Shown: positions 17,733-28,916, counted from the stretch's first letter. The stretch: 64,000 bases of DNA from Promicromonospora thailandica (GCF_024171955.1 NZ_JAMTCS010000014.1:62001-126000); one strand, 5' to 3'. The notes: generated by a model not told the origin, from the letters alone. Translations and numbers: made by a program.

Positions 17733-18965
17733 ATGTCCGGCCGGGAACCGCAGCGAGGCGGAGGTCGCGTGGCGCTGGTGGAGCTGACCGGCGCGGAGGA
17801 CATGGTCGCCGAGCTGCGCAGGCTGCAGGACGAGTGGGGCCCCGTGGCGCCCGTGGACCTGGAGCCCGGCGTACCGGGCTGGCTCGTGCTCGGGCACGCC
17901 GAGGTCATGGAGGTGATGCGCACCGAGAGCGTCTTCGCGCGCGACCCGCGGCACTGGAAGGAGCGGCTGCCGCTCGACTCGACGCTGCACGCCATCCTCT
18001 CGCCGGCCGGGCGGCGAGCCCTGTACTACGCGGACGGCGCCGACCACCGCCGGCTGCGGCTGCCGATGGACGAGGCGTTCGCGAGCCTCGACGAGGCGCA
18101 GACGGCGGCCCTGGTGCGCGGCGTGTGCGCCGGCCTGATCGACGCGTTCGCCACGCAGGGCGAGGCGGACCTGATCGGCGAGTACGCCGCGGCGGTCTCG
18201 TTCCTCGCCGTCTCGGGCATGTTCGGGTTCGACGAGCGGCAGGGCATCGCGCTGCTGCGGTGCGCGCACGGCGTGTTCGGGCACGGGGGCGACGCCGTGG
18301 CCGCGCTGGCCGCCATGGACCAGATCGTGCTGGACCAGGTGCTGGCCACGCGGGCGGCGCCCGGCAACAACCTCACGGCCCGCCTGGTGGAGCACCCGAG
18401 CTTCGAGAACGACACGGAGATCGTGCACTCGATGGTGGTGGCGATCTGCGCCGCCAACGAGATGCTCGTGACCTGGATCGCGGCGACCCTGCGCCGCATG
18501 CTCACCGACCCCCGGTACACCGGCCGGATCACCGGCGTGCGCCGCGGCCTGGACGACGCGCTCGACGAGACCCTGTGGAGCGAGCCGCCCGTGGCCAACC
18601 TGCCCGCGCGGTACGCGGTCACGGACTGCACGCTCGGCAAGGTGCGCATCCAGGCGGGCGACGCGATCGTGATGGGTGTCGCCGCCGCGAACAACGACCC
18701 GCGGGTGCGTACCGACGACGACACGTTCGAGGCGAGCAACCGGTCGCACCTGTCGTTCGGCGTCGGGCCGCACGCGTGCCCGGCCCGGCGGCCGGGCCGG
18801 CTCGTGGTCAAGATCGCCGTCGAGAGCCTCATGGAGCGGCTGGACCTGCGCCTGGCCGACCCCGAGGTGACGTGGGCCCCGTCGCCCTGGTCGCGGTACC
18901 CGGCCGTGCTGCCCGTCCGGTTCACGCCCGAGCGGCAGAGCGCGCGGACGCCGGTCCGGGCCTGA
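17733..18965 (+). CDS. Cytochrome P450, CYP157-like (no ExxR motif)
   Basis: About 410 aa. The heme-ligand loop HLSFGVGPHACPA (Cys349) and overall layout are those of bacterial class I P450s. The K-helix, normally ExxR, reads DETLW: Glu279 is present but the arginine is Trp282. The I-helix has ANEML (241-245) where AGxET/T is expected, so the oxygen-activating Thr is missing. Loss of ExxR with ExxLW-type residues is the published hallmark of the CYP157 family of Streptomyces. Streptomyces CYP157 genes often sit in conservons; none of the partner genes (roadblock, small GTPase, CYP154) is seen here. ATG 17733 has GGTGGAGG 4 nt upstream; ATGs at 17697 and 17709 are in frame but lack it. Catalytic activity is uncertain. 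Confidence 0.88.
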   Translation: MSGREPQRGGGRVALVELTGAEDMVAELRRLQDEWGPVAPVDLEPGVPGWLVLGHAEVMEVMRTESVFARDPRHWKERLPLDSTLHAILSPAGRRALYYADGADHRRLRLPMDEAFASLDEAQTAALVRGVCAGLIDAFATQGEADLIGEYAAAVSFLAVSGMFGFDERQGIALLRCAHGVFGHGGDAVAALAAMDQIVLDQVLATRAAPGNNLTARLVEHPSFENDTEIVHSMVVAICAANEMLVTWIAATLRRMLTDPRYTGRITGVRRGLDDALDETLWSEPPVANLPARYAVTDCTLGKVRIQAGDAIVMGVAAANNDPRVRTDDDTFEASNRSHLSFGVGPHACPARRPGRLVVKIAVESLMERLDLRLADPEVTWAPSPWSRYPAVLPVRFTPERQSARTPVRA

Positions 18966-19066
18966 CCCGGGCGGTCCCGGGCAGAGGTCGGGTAGCCTGA
19001 GGACGGCGTCCCGGCGCCGTCGTGCCGCCATGCATGGCTCATCCCCGTCGACCGAGAGCAGGCCGC

Positions 19067-20320
19067 ATGGACGCATCGCCTCTTGTCTGGACCCTGACGG
19101 TCGCGGGGATCTGCGCGCTCCTCGTCTTCGACTACGTGTTCCACGTGCGCAAGGCGCACGTGCCGTCGCTGCGGGAGGCGGCGGTCTGGTCGGCGATCTA
19201 CGTCGGCATCGCCGTGCTCTTCGGCGTCGGCGGGCTCGTCCTGGCGGGACCGGACTGGGGCTCCGAGTACTTCGCCGGGTACATCACCGAGAAGGCGCTG
19301 TCGGTCGACAACCTGTTCGTCTTCCTCATCATCATGACGAGCTTCCGGGTGCCGCGTGAGGACCAGCAGAAGGTCCTGCTGTTCGGCATCACGTTCTCGC
19401 TCGTCGCCCGGACGGGATTCATCTTCCTCGGTTCCGCGCTGATCAACTCGTTCGCGTGGGTCTTCTACTTCTTCGGGCTCGTCCTGCTCCTGACGGCGGG
19501 CAACATGCTCAAGCCGGAGAGCTCCGACTCGAGGTCCGGCGAGAACGTCATGGTGCGGCTGGCGCGCCGGATCTTCCACACCAGCCCGGACTACGACGGT
19601 GACAAGCTGTTCACCGTCCACGACGGCAAGCGCGCGCTGACCCCGATGCTTCTCGTCATGGTGGCGATCGCGGGCACCGACCTGCTGTTCGCGCTCGACT
19701 CCATCCCCGCGATCTTCGGGCTCACCCAGGACGTGTACATCGTCTTCACCGCCACGGCTTTTTCGCTGCTGGGCCTGCGGCAGCTGTACTTCCTCATCGA
19801 CGGGCTGCTCGACCGGCTCATCTACCTCTCGTACGGGCTCTCCGCGATCCTCGCCTTCATCGGGGTCAAGCTGGTGCTCCACGCCTTGCACGAGAACAAC
19901 GTCCCGTTCATCAACGGTGGTGAACCCGTACCGGTCGTCGAGATCAGCACGGGGCTGTCCCTCACGGTCATCGTCGGGGTGCTGCTGATCACGGTGCTCG
20001 TGTCGTTGCTCAGCCCGGCCGGCCGCGCGCAGACCGCCATCGCGAACGCCCGGCGGCACGCGACCGACTACCTGGACCTGGGGTACACCGCGGACCGCGC
20101 GGAACGCGACCGGGTGTACGAGGCCCTGCGGCACGAGGAGGAGATCGTGCGGAGCCTCGGCCCGAAGTACCTGCGGGTCGCCCGGCAGCAGCCCGACCTG
20201 GTGGACCTGCTCAGGAGGGCGCACGCCGAGCGCGACGAGTCCGTGGGCCGAGCCGCGCAGGAGGAGGCCGGCTCGGCACCGGACCAGGAGGCGACGCGGA
20301 GACGGCCTGGAGCCGAGTAG
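19067..20320 (+). CDS. TerC family membrane protein, paralogue 1
   Basis: About 417 aa integral membrane protein, TerC/Alx family, linked to Mn2+ export and tellurite resistance. Family signatures: SVDNLFVFLIIMTSFRVP near helix 3 and GTDLLFALDSIPAIFGLTQD near helix 6, both carrying the conserved membrane Asp residues. About 8 membrane segments, then an acidic/Arg-rich cytoplasmic tail of about 95 residues (from about 320) longer than in paralogue 2. ATG 19067 is preceded by GAGAGCAGG. TAGCCT at about 18992 is a possible -10. Unlike paralogue 2 there is no riboswitch-like leader. Confidence 0.92.
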   Translation: MDASPLVWTLTVAGICALLVFDYVFHVRKAHVPSLREAAVWSAIYVGIAVLFGVGGLVLAGPDWGSEYFAGYITEKALSVDNLFVFLIIMTSFRVPREDQQKVLLFGITFSLVARTGFIFLGSALINSFAWVFYFFGLVLLLTAGNMLKPESSDSRSGENVMVRLARRIFHTSPDYDGDKLFTVHDGKRALTPMLLVMVAIAGTDLLFALDSIPAIFGLTQDVYIVFTATAFSLLGLRQLYFLIDGLLDRLIYLSYGLSAILAFIGVKLVLHALHENNVPFINGGEPVPVVEISTGLSLTVIVGVLLITVLVSLLSPAGRAQTAIANARRHATDYLDLGYTADRAERDRVYEALRHEEEIVRSLGPKYLRVARQQPDLVDLLRRAHAERDESVGRAAQEEAGSAPDQEATRRRPGAE

Positions 20321-20346
20321 GAGGCGAGTAGGAGGCGAGCAGGAGG
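20314..20346. repeat. Three tandem 11-bp repeats at the terC stop codon
   Basis: CGAGTAGGAGG occurs at 20314, 20325 and 20336 (third copy CGAGCAGGAGG). The stop TAG of terC paralogue 1 is inside the first unit. Confidence 0.85.
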
Positions 20347-20480
20347 CGGCGTGCGCCGTCGAGATCGGCGGGAGCGAGGCGGGTAGCCTTGCCGTGCGAC
20401 GTCTCGCGCCGCAGGGCGGGCCTCGCATGCCGCGGCGGACGAGCTCGGCGTCCCGACACATCAGCGAACCGAGGATGGTT

Positions 20481-21110
20481 ATGTTCCGTATCGGCCTCAC
20501 CGGTGGCATCGCGGCGGGCAAGTCGGTGGCGGCGACGCGTCTGGCCGAGCTCGGCGCCGTCGTCGTGGACCATGACCTCCTCGCCCGTGAGGCCGTCGCG
20601 CCGGGGTCCGTCGGGCTGGCCGAGATCGTCGAGGCCTTCGGCCCGGGCGTCGTGGCCGACGACGGCAGCCTCGACCGGCCCGCCCTCGGCGCGCTGGTGT
20701 TCGCCGACGACGCCGCCCGCGCACGCCTCAACGACATCGTGCACCCCGAGGTGCGCCGGCTGTCCGCGGAACGGGAGGCCAAGGCAGGAGCCGCGGACCC
20801 GGCCGCCGTCGTCGTGCACGACATCCCGCTGCTCGTGGAGACCGGGCAGGCCGGGCACTTCCACCTCGTGGTGGTCGTGCACACGCCCGCGGAGCAGCGT
20901 GTGGCCCGCCTCGTCGCGGCCCGCGGGCTGACCGAGGCGGCGGCCCGCGCACGCCTCGCGTCCCAGGCGGGCGACGACGAACGGCTCGCCGCCGCCGATG
21001 TCACCCTCGACGGGTCGGGCAGCGAGGACGACCTGCGCGCCCAGGTCGATACCCTGTGGCAGCGCGTGGCCGCGGAGGTCGCGCAGGAGGCGGAGGCGGA
21101 CTCCGCATGA
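20481..21110 (+). CDS. coaE: Dephospho-CoA kinase
   Basis: About 209 aa; phosphorylates dephospho-CoA in the last step of CoA synthesis. P-loop GLTGGIAAGKS at the N-terminus, DHDLLAREAV in the substrate-binding region, HPEVRRLSAERE and VHDIPLLVETG in the lid/CoA region, all in the expected order for CoaE. Single-domain length, without the GrpB-like fusion found in mycobacteria. ATG 20481 has GAGG 6 nt upstream; codons at 20394 and 20475 are alternatives. The rpsA-coaE-uvrB order is classic for actinobacteria, here interrupted by accessory genes. Confidence 0.95.
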   Translation: MFRIGLTGGIAAGKSVAATRLAELGAVVVDHDLLAREAVAPGSVGLAEIVEAFGPGVVADDGSLDRPALGALVFADDAARARLNDIVHPEVRRLSAEREAKAGAADPAAVVVHDIPLLVETGQAGHFHLVVVVHTPAEQRVARLVAARGLTEAAARARLASQAGDDERLAAADVTLDGSGSEDDLRAQVDTLWQRVAAEVAQEAEADSA

Positions 21111-21151
21111 TCCGGCCGGCACGGTCCGGCCGGTCAGGTGAGGAGCGTGCG

Positions 21152-21838
21152 ATGAAGGTCTTGGTCACGGGGTTCGAACCGTTCGGTGGTGACACCGTCA
21201 ACGCCTCGGCGGACGCGGTGGCGGCGCTCGCGGAGCGCTGGAGCGGGCCGGACGAGCTCGTCACTGCCGTGCTGCCGGTGGAGTTCGACGAGGTGCGCGG
21301 CCCGCACGGGCGGCTCATGCGCCTGCTGGACGAGCACGCGCCCGACGTCGTGGTCGCGACCGGCCTCGCCGACGGTGTCACGCAGGTGCGCGTGGAGCGC
21401 GTGGCGATCAACCTCATGGACGCGCGCATCCCCGACAACGGCGGCGCCCGTCCCGTGGATGCCCCGGTGGCCGACGGCGGACCGGACGCGCGGTTCGCGA
21501 CGCTCCCCGTCAAGGCCGCGGCCGCCGCGGTGCGCGAGGCAGGCATCCCCGCCGGCGTCACCTACAGCGCCGGGACGTACGTCTGCAACGCCACGTTCTA
21601 CGCCCTCCAGCACGCGCTCGCGGAGCGGCCCGGCGTCCTGTCGGGCTTCGTGCACGTGCCGCGCAGCACGGAGGAGGTGGGCGCGCAGGCGTCGGAGTCC
21701 GCCCTGGCCGACGGCGGCGCGGCGCACCTCCCGCTCGACGCGCTGGCGCACGCCCTGGAGATCGTGGTGCGCACGGCACTGAGGGCGGCGCGGGGCGACG
21801 TCGTGGAGCCCGACGCCCCGGCCGGCGCCCTGCACTGA
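21152..21838 (+). CDS. pcp: Pyroglutamyl-peptidase I
   Basis: About 228 aa cytosolic cysteine peptidase that removes N-terminal pyroglutamate. Family motif [15 protein letters not shown] at the start. Catalytic triad visible as Glu82 ([19 protein letters not shown]), Cys145 ([10 protein letters not shown]) and His168 (GFVHVP), matching Glu81/Cys144/His168 of the Bacillus enzyme. Length is normal. ATG 21152 has GTGAGGAG upstream. Lies 41 bp after coaE, probably co-transcribed. Confidence 0.95.
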   Translation: MKVLVTGFEPFGGDTVNASADAVAALAERWSGPDELVTAVLPVEFDEVRGPHGRLMRLLDEHAPDVVVATGLADGVTQVRVERVAINLMDARIPDNGGARPVDAPVADGGPDARFATLPVKAAAAAVREAGIPAGVTYSAGTYVCNATFYALQHALAERPGVLSGFVHVPRSTEEVGAQASESALADGGAAHLPLDALAHALEIVVRTALRAARGDVVEPDAPAGALH

Positions 21839-21885
21839 GGCGGGCCGCGCGGGGGAGTGTCAGTGGTCGGTCGTACCGTAGTGGC

Positions 21886-24003
<2,118 letters not shown>

Positions 24004-24063
24004 CGCACGGCGCCCCGGCCCGAGCGTGGGCCGAGGCGCACCGCACGAGAGGGGAGCACGACG

Positions 24064-24492
24064 ATGGCGACGACGTTCCAGGTGACCTTCGACGCGGCGG
24101 ACCCGCGGGCGCTCGGCGACTTCTGGTGCGAGGTGCTCGGGTACGTGCGGGACGCCCCGCCCGAGGGCTTCGCCACGTGGGAGGAGGCGCTGACGGCCTG
24201 GGGGCTGCCCGAGGAGCGGTGGAACGACAAGAACGCCCTGCGCGACCCGGACGGAGCGGGCCCGCGCATCTTCATCCAGAAGGTGCCCGAGCCCAAGACG
24301 GCCAAGAACCGGGTGCACCTGGACGTCAACGTCGGCGCCGGACTGCGCGGCGAGGAGAGGGTGGCCCGGCTCCGGGCCGAGGCGGACCGCGTGGAGTCCC
24401 TGGGCGCGACGCGGGTGACCGAGGGAAGCGAGCTCGGCGACTTCTGGATCGTGATGCGCGACCCCGAGGGCAACGAGTTCTGCCTCCAGTAG
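24064..24492 (+). CDS. VOC (glyoxalase/bleomycin-resistance fold) protein
   Basis: About 142 aa. Matches the small VOC proteins common in actinobacteria: FDAADPRALGDFWCEVLGY at the N-terminus, KNRVHLDVNV in the middle and WIVMRDPEGNEFCLQ at the C-terminus, giving the paired beta-alpha-beta-beta-beta units and candidate metal ligands (His at KNRVHLD, Glu at GNEF). Substrate unknown. ATG 24064 follows GAGAGGGGAG. Stands alone between uvrB and the riboswitch of the next gene. Confidence 0.88.
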   Translation: MATTFQVTFDAADPRALGDFWCEVLGYVRDAPPEGFATWEEALTAWGLPEERWNDKNALRDPDGAGPRIFIQKVPEPKTAKNRVHLDVNVGAGLRGEERVARLRAEADRVESLGATRVTEGSELGDFWIVMRDPEGNEFCLQ

Positions 24493-24578
24493 CGGCGCGC
24501 GGGCCGGGTCCCCACGGCGCGTGGACGTGGCGTGCGTCACGTTCGGGAACAGATCGGGCGTCCCGTATGCTTCCCCCG

Positions 24579-24712
24579 TTGGAGGGGAGTACCTCGTAAC
24601 GGCTTGGTCGTCATCACAGCTGCCGATGACGTCAGCTCGGCCAGGCCGGCTCGTGGTGCATCGTGGTCTGGTTTCGGTCAGGCTGGTGCACGCGCGGGCG
24701 AGGAAGACCTCC
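24579..24712 (+). ncRNA. Probable yybP-ykoY (Mn2+) riboswitch upstream of terC paralogue 2
   Basis: The 5' side has GGAGGGGAGTAC (24581-24592) with the hallmark GGGGAGTA; the 3' side has GAAGACCTCC (24703-24712) with the hallmark AGACC. GGAGG (24581-24585) pairs with CCTCC (24708-24712) to close the P1 stem. Between them a GTCATC/GATGAC hairpin and further stems are possible. TATGCT at 24566-24571 fits a -10 box that would start transcription at about 24579. yybP-ykoY riboswitches sense Mn2+ and commonly control TerC/Alx and MntP exporters, which fits the next gene. A TTCCTCC segment (24755-24761) could pair with the Shine-Dalgarno GGAAGGA (24769-24775), suggesting translational control. Confidence 0.78.
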
Positions 24713-24779
24713 GGTGCCCTGTCGTACACACCGGAGGCTCGATGCGGTCGCGCGTTCCTCCTCGTTCCGGAAGGAAACA

Positions 24780-25838
24780 ATGGTCCACGAACTACCCGTG
24801 ACCTTCGAGATCATCGCGCTCGCGGCGATGGTGGTCCTGCTGGTGGCCGACCTGCTGATCGTCGGTCGACGGCCGCACGTGCCGTCCATGAAGGAGAGCG
24901 CGATCTGGGTCGGCTTCTACGTCGCCCTCGCCCTGATCTTCGGTGGCATCGTCTGGGGCGTTGGTGGCGTCACCCCGGCCGCGGAGTTCTACGCCGGCTG
25001 GCTCATGGAGTACTCCCTGAGCGTCGACAACCTCTTCGTCTTCGTCATCATCATGGCGCGGTTCGCGGTGCCGCGGGAGCAGCAGCAGCGTGTGCTGATG
25101 GTCGGCATCATCATGGCGCTGATCTTCCGTGCGGCGTTCATCCTCGCGGGGGCCGCGCTCATCGAGCAGTTCACGTGGCTCTTCTACCTCTTCGGTGCGT
25201 TCCTCATCTACACGGCGATCCACCAGGCGTTGCCGCAGAGCGAGGAGGACAAGGACGACTACAAGGAGAACGTCCTCATCCGGCAGATGCGCAAGGTCCT
25301 CCCGCTGCACCACCAGTACGACGGCGGGCGGCTCACCACGATGGTCGACCGGCGCCGGCTGTTCACGCCGCTGATCATCGTCTTCCTCGCGATCGGCTCG
25401 ACGGACGTGCTCTTCGCCGTCGACTCCATCCCGGCGATCTTCGGCATCACGCGGGACCCGTTCATCGTGTTCGCGACCAACCTGTTCGCGCTGATGGGCC
25501 TGCGGCAGCTCTACTTCCTGCTGGGCGGCCTGCTCGACCGGCTCGTGTACCTGCCGTACGCGCTCTCGGTGGTGCTCGGCTTCATCGGCATCAAGCTGAT
25601 CCTCGAGGCGCTGCACACCAACTCGCTGTCGTGGATCAACGGAGGCGAGGGCTTCGAGTGGGCGCCCGAGGTGCCCATCTGGCTGTCGCTCACGGTGATC
25701 GTCGTGTCGCTGGCGGTGGGGACCATCGCCAGCCTCGTGAAGTCCGCGCACGACGCGCGCAAGGAGGCGGCGTTCGAGCCCGCGGCGGAGCAGGCGACAG
25801 AGCCGGCGGAGGAGAACGCGTCCGACTCGGCGAAGTAG
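24780..25838 (+). CDS. TerC family membrane protein, paralogue 2 (riboswitch-controlled)
   Basis: About 352 aa, Alx/TerC family, predicted Mn2+ exporter. Signatures: SVDNLFVFVIIMARFAVP and GSTDVLFAVDSIPAIFGITRD with the conserved Asp residues, GLRQLYFLLGGLLDRLVYLPY, about 8 membrane segments, and an Ala/Glu-rich C-terminal tail. ATG 24780 has GGAAGGA 5 nt upstream; longer in-frame starts fall inside the riboswitch. Roughly half-identical to paralogue 1 by eye over the membrane core. The upstream riboswitch implies induction by excess Mn2+. Confidence 0.94.
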   Translation: MVHELPVTFEIIALAAMVVLLVADLLIVGRRPHVPSMKESAIWVGFYVALALIFGGIVWGVGGVTPAAEFYAGWLMEYSLSVDNLFVFVIIMARFAVPREQQQRVLMVGIIMALIFRAAFILAGAALIEQFTWLFYLFGAFLIYTAIHQALPQSEEDKDDYKENVLIRQMRKVLPLHHQYDGGRLTTMVDRRRLFTPLIIVFLAIGSTDVLFAVDSIPAIFGITRDPFIVFATNLFALMGLRQLYFLLGGLLDRLVYLPYALSVVLGFIGIKLILEALHTNSLSWINGGEGFEWAPEVPIWLSLTVIVVSLAVGTIASLVKSAHDARKEAAFEPAAEQATEPAEENASDSAK

Positions 25839-25844
25839 CTCTCC

Positions 25845-25903
25845 CACCACAGGCCGGCGGCCGCACCCCGCGTACGACGGGGTGCAACCGCCGGCCTGTG
25901 GTG
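25845..25903. terminator. Long hairpin between convergent terC and hotdog-like genes
   Basis: CACCACAGGCCGGCGG (25845-25860) pairs perfectly with the segment ending at 25903, with an inner GCACCCC/GGGGTGC stem. No T-tract. It begins 7 nt after the terC stop and probably terminates both convergent genes. Confidence 0.75.
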
Positions 25904-25935
25904 TGCCCGGTGCCCGATGCCCGGGCCGAGGCCGG

Positions 25936-26874
25936 TCACACGACCGTGTAGTCCACCTCGATGGTGAAGACGTCCCGGGAGCCCGACCGGAGCGTGCCCG
26001 TGAACGCCCTGTCGTGCTGCTCGGGCTCGGCCGGTGCGGACGGCGTCACCTCCACGGCGCACGTCCGCCCGGCCGCCGCGAGGTGGTCCGCCCGCAGGCG
26101 GTAGGAGCCGGGCTGCCAGCGGGCGTCGGGCCCGGCCGCCGCCTCCAGCACGTGGTCGAAGAGCGCGAAGGTGGCGTAGCCGGCCACCGAGACGGGCAGG
26201 GCGGGGTGGCCGGTGAAGTGTCCCCGGCACAGCGTGGGCTCCACGGTCAGCTCCGCCGTGCCGCCGCGGGCGCCCGCGGCCACCCCCGTCAGGGGCGCCG
26301 GCGCGGCGAACGGGTTGGCCGGGCCTGCCGCGTCGGGCGCCGTGGCCGGCCCCATCAGCCGCCGGAACACGGGCTCCGACATGACGAGGTATTCCATGTC
26401 GAGCCGCGCGACGAGGCTGCCGCCGGCGTCGCGCAGCTCGGTCTGGGCGACCGCCCGGTTGCGCCCGGACATCCGGGCGGTCGCCGTGCCGTGCAGCACG
26501 CCGGCCGAGCCGGCGGTTCCGGAGCTCGGCGGATACATCCGGCCCACGCCGCGGTGGGCGAGGTAGTAGTGCCGCCCGGGGGCGGGGTTGGTCGAGGCGG
26601 CGGCGCACAGGCCGAGGATGGCGAGGTGCCGCCCGGCCTCCGCGATGTTGATGACGGGTACCTGACGTCCGGTGGGGGTCTGGACCGGGACCGTGGCCAG
26701 GGCCAGCCCGGGGACAGGGACCGTGAGGTCGCCGAGCGCGTAGTAGGGCGGCGTCACGCAGATGCGCGGACCGATCTCCTCGTAGGTTGCCGGAGCGGAG
26801 GTTGCCGGCGAGGAGGTTGCCGGAGCGGAGGTCGCTGTGGTGGTGGTCGCTGCCGGATTCTCGACAGTGGTCAT
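25936..26874 (-). CDS. Hypothetical protein with hotdog-like (FabZ/MaoC-type) features
   Basis: About 312 aa; not a family I can name. The C-terminal half has CRGHFTGHPALPVSVAGYA, resembling the HFPGHPxMPG active-site loop of FabA/FabZ dehydratases and related double-hotdog proteins, followed by YRLRADHLAAAGRTCAVEV typical of hotdog beta strands. The first half (about 40-170) may be a degenerate first hotdog. Residues 13-30 are a Thr/Ser/Ala/Pro repeat encoded by three 15-bp units (26784-26828). ATG 26874 has GGGAGG upstream. No fatty-acid or polyketide genes are nearby. Assignment rests on one motif. Confidence 0.72.
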   Translation of the reverse strand: MTTVENPAATTTTATSAPATSSPATSAPATYEEIGPRICVTPPYYALGDLTVPVPGLALATVPVQTPTGRQVPVINIAEAGRHLAILGLCAAASTNPAPGRHYYLAHRGVGRMYPPSSGTAGSAGVLHGTATARMSGRNRAVAQTELRDAGGSLVARLDMEYLVMSEPVFRRLMGPATAPDAAGPANPFAAPAPLTGVAAGARGGTAELTVEPTLCRGHFTGHPALPVSVAGYATFALFDHVLEAAAGPDARWQPGSYRLRADHLAAAGRTCAVEVTPSAPAEPEQHDRAFTGTLRSGSRDVFTIEVDYTVV

Positions 26875-26996
26875 GCCGTGCCTCCCGGGACGTATGGAGC
26901 AGTGTCCGAAAAGGCATCATGTGCACCATGGCGCGCGCCACGCCAACCGAGAAACCCGACTTGTCGGTAAAACTATTCACATGGCGAAGTATTGGT

Positions 26997-27278
26997 CTAT
27001 TCCGCCAGGCCGCCGATGACGATGTCCCACGCCCGCACGCTGCGCTCGGCGATGACCCCGCGGGTGGCGAAGGGGTCCGCGTCCAGGATCTGGAGCGCCT
27101 CGGGCGCCGAGCCCGCCTCGACGATCACGAGCGCGCCGACGCCGCCGTCGACGGGGCCCGACGCCCGTACGACGCCGTCCGCGTTCAGGGCGCGCAGGAA
27201 GTCGCGGTGGCTCGGGCGGACCTCGTCGCGCGTCGCGACGTCGTCGGTGTACGTGTAGCTCACGGCGTAGATGCTCAT
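26997..27278 (-). CDS. YciI family protein
   Basis: About 93 aa. Matches the ferredoxin-like YciI/YCII fold: MSIYAVSYTYTDD start, RPSHRDFLRALNADGVVRASGP with the conserved His-Asp region, and a C-terminal DPFATRGVIAERSVRAW strand. Proposed active residues in the family are His and Asp (the HRD here). Substrate unknown. On the minus strand CAGGCT lies exactly 6 nt before ATG 27278, the leaderless pattern. Co-directional with the hotdog-like gene 122 bp downstream. Confidence 0.88.
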   Translation of the reverse strand: MSIYAVSYTYTDDVATRDEVRPSHRDFLRALNADGVVRASGPVDGGVGALVIVEAGSAPEALQILDADPFATRGVIAERSVRAWDIVIGGLAE

Positions 27279-27390
27279 GGCGTCAGCCTGCCACCACCGA
27301 GGGCGAGCCGGTCAACTCCCGGCCTGAGCTCCCGGCGCGAGTTTCCGGTCCGGTCTCGTCACGGGGCCGCCGGGGCGCCACACTCGGACC

Positions 27391-28809
27391 ATGGACGCAA
27401 CCGGGAACCACTTCGACCTCGTCGTGATCGGCTCCGGCCCCGGCGGGCAGAAGGCCGCGATCGCGGCCGCCAAGCTCGGCCGCCGGGTCGCGGTGGTCGA
27501 ACGACGCGACCAGGTCGGCGGTGTCAGCCTGCACACCGGCACCATCCCGTCCAAGACCTTGCGCGAGGCCGTGCTGTACCTGACCGGTCTGCAGATGCGC
27601 GACGTGTACGGGTCCAGCTACCGGCTCAAGGAGCACATCACCGTCCAGGACCTGCTGGCCCGCCTGCAGCACGTGATCGGGCGCGAGATCGAGGTGGTCC
27701 GCAACCAGCTCGCCCGCAACCACGTCGAGACCGTGGTGGGCAGCGCCCGGTTCGCCGGCCCGCACGAGGTCGAGGTGACCGACGCCGAGGGTGACGTCGT
27801 GCGCCGGCTGAGCGCGGACAAGATCGTGGTCGCGGTCGGCACCCGCCCCGCGCGGCCGGCTCACGTCGACTTCGACGGCGTCCGCGTGGTCGACTCCGAC
27901 GGCATCCTGGCCATGGCCGACGTGCCCCGCACCATGGTGGTGGTGGGCGCCGGCGTGATCGGCATCGAGTACGCGTCCGTGTTCGCCGCGCTCGGCACGC
28001 GCGTCACCGTGGTCGAGGCCCGCCCGCGGATCCTCGACTTCTGCGACTCCGAGGTGGTCGAGGCGCTCAAGTTCCAGCTCCGCGACCTGTCCGTCACCTT
28101 CCGGCTGGGGGAGACCGTCGAGTCCGTCAGCGCGGGCGACGGCGGCACCGTCACCACCCTCGCGTCCGGCAAGCGGGTACCCGCCGACTGCGTGCTCTAC
28201 TCCGCCGGCCGCCAGGGCGCCACCGACGGCCTCGACCTCGCCGCAGCGGGCCTGGAGGCCGACGCGCGCGGCCGGCTCCAGGTGGACAAGCAGTTCCGCA
28301 CCGACGTGGAGCACATCTACGCCGTCGGCGACGTCATCGGGTTCCCGGCGCTCGCGGCGACGTCGCAGGAGCAGGGGCGGCTGGCCGCGTACCACGCGTT
28401 CGGGGAGCCCGTGTCCTCGGTGCTGGAGCTGCAGCCCATCGGCATCTACACGATCCCCGAGATCTCGTACTGCGGGGACACCGAGGACCAGCTCACGACC
28501 GCGGGCGTGCCGTACGAGGTCGGTGTCGCACGCTACCGCGAGCTCGCCCGCGGGCAGATCCTGGGCGACTCCTACGGCATGCTCAAGCTGCTGGTCTCCA
28601 CCGAGGACCGCAAGATCCTCGGCGTGCACGTCTTCGGGACCGGCGCCACGGAGATCATCCACATCGGCCAGGCGGTCATGACCACCGGCGGGACCGTGGA
28701 CCATCTCGTCGACACCGTGTTCAACTACCCGACCCTGGCCGAGGCCTACAAGGTCGCGGCGCTGGACGTGACCAACAAGATGCGCGACGTCGAGCGCTTC
28801 GGGCTGTGA
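27391..28809 (+). CDS. sthA: Si-specific (soluble) NAD(P)+ transhydrogenase
   Basis: About 472 aa flavoprotein moving reducing equivalents between NADPH and NAD+. FAD site [20 protein letters not shown] near the N-terminus, NAD(P) site [20 protein letters not shown] near 190, second FAD motif [14 protein letters not shown] near 315 and the C-terminal dimerisation domain ([16 protein letters not shown]). At the position of the redox disulfide of lipoamide dehydrogenase it has [13 protein letters not shown] with no cysteines, which separates SthA from disulfide oxidoreductases. ATG 27391 with CACACT 6 nt upstream fits leaderless expression. It could drain NADPH made by zwf in the pentose-phosphate operon of this window. 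Confidence 0.95.
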   Translation: MDATGNHFDLVVIGSGPGGQKAAIAAAKLGRRVAVVERRDQVGGVSLHTGTIPSKTLREAVLYLTGLQMRDVYGSSYRLKEHITVQDLLARLQHVIGREIEVVRNQLARNHVETVVGSARFAGPHEVEVTDAEGDVVRRLSADKIVVAVGTRPARPAHVDFDGVRVVDSDGILAMADVPRTMVVVGAGVIGIEYASVFAALGTRVTVVEARPRILDFCDSEVVEALKFQLRDLSVTFRLGETVESVSAGDGGTVTTLASGKRVPADCVLYSAGRQGATDGLDLAAAGLEADARGRLQVDKQFRTDVEHIYAVGDVIGFPALAATSQEQGRLAAYHAFGEPVSSVLELQPIGIYTIPEISYCGDTEDQLTTAGVPYEVGVARYRELARGQILGDSYGMLKLLVSTEDRKILGVHVFGTGATEIIHIGQAVMTTGGTVDHLVDTVFNYPTLAEAYKVAALDVTNKMRDVERFGL

Positions 28810-28916
28810 CCTGCGGCGCGTCCGCGACGTCCGGCAACCTTGTTGCATTCAAAGAATGAACCAGTCCTGCCCGCCCTCTTGCAGGCCCCTCGGTTCGTCC
28901 GGTTGACTTTGTTCTC

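Noticed and set aside
18966-19066. A second yybP-ykoY riboswitch before terC paralogue 1
   Set aside because: No GGGGAGTA or AGACC element and too little leader.
21780-21885. LexA box upstream of uvrB
   Set aside because: No GAAC-N4-GTTC-like sequence was found.
25936-26874. AfsA-type butyrolactone synthase
   Set aside because: The conserved residues of AfsA repeats are not seen and there is no gamma-butyrolactone receptor gene nearby.
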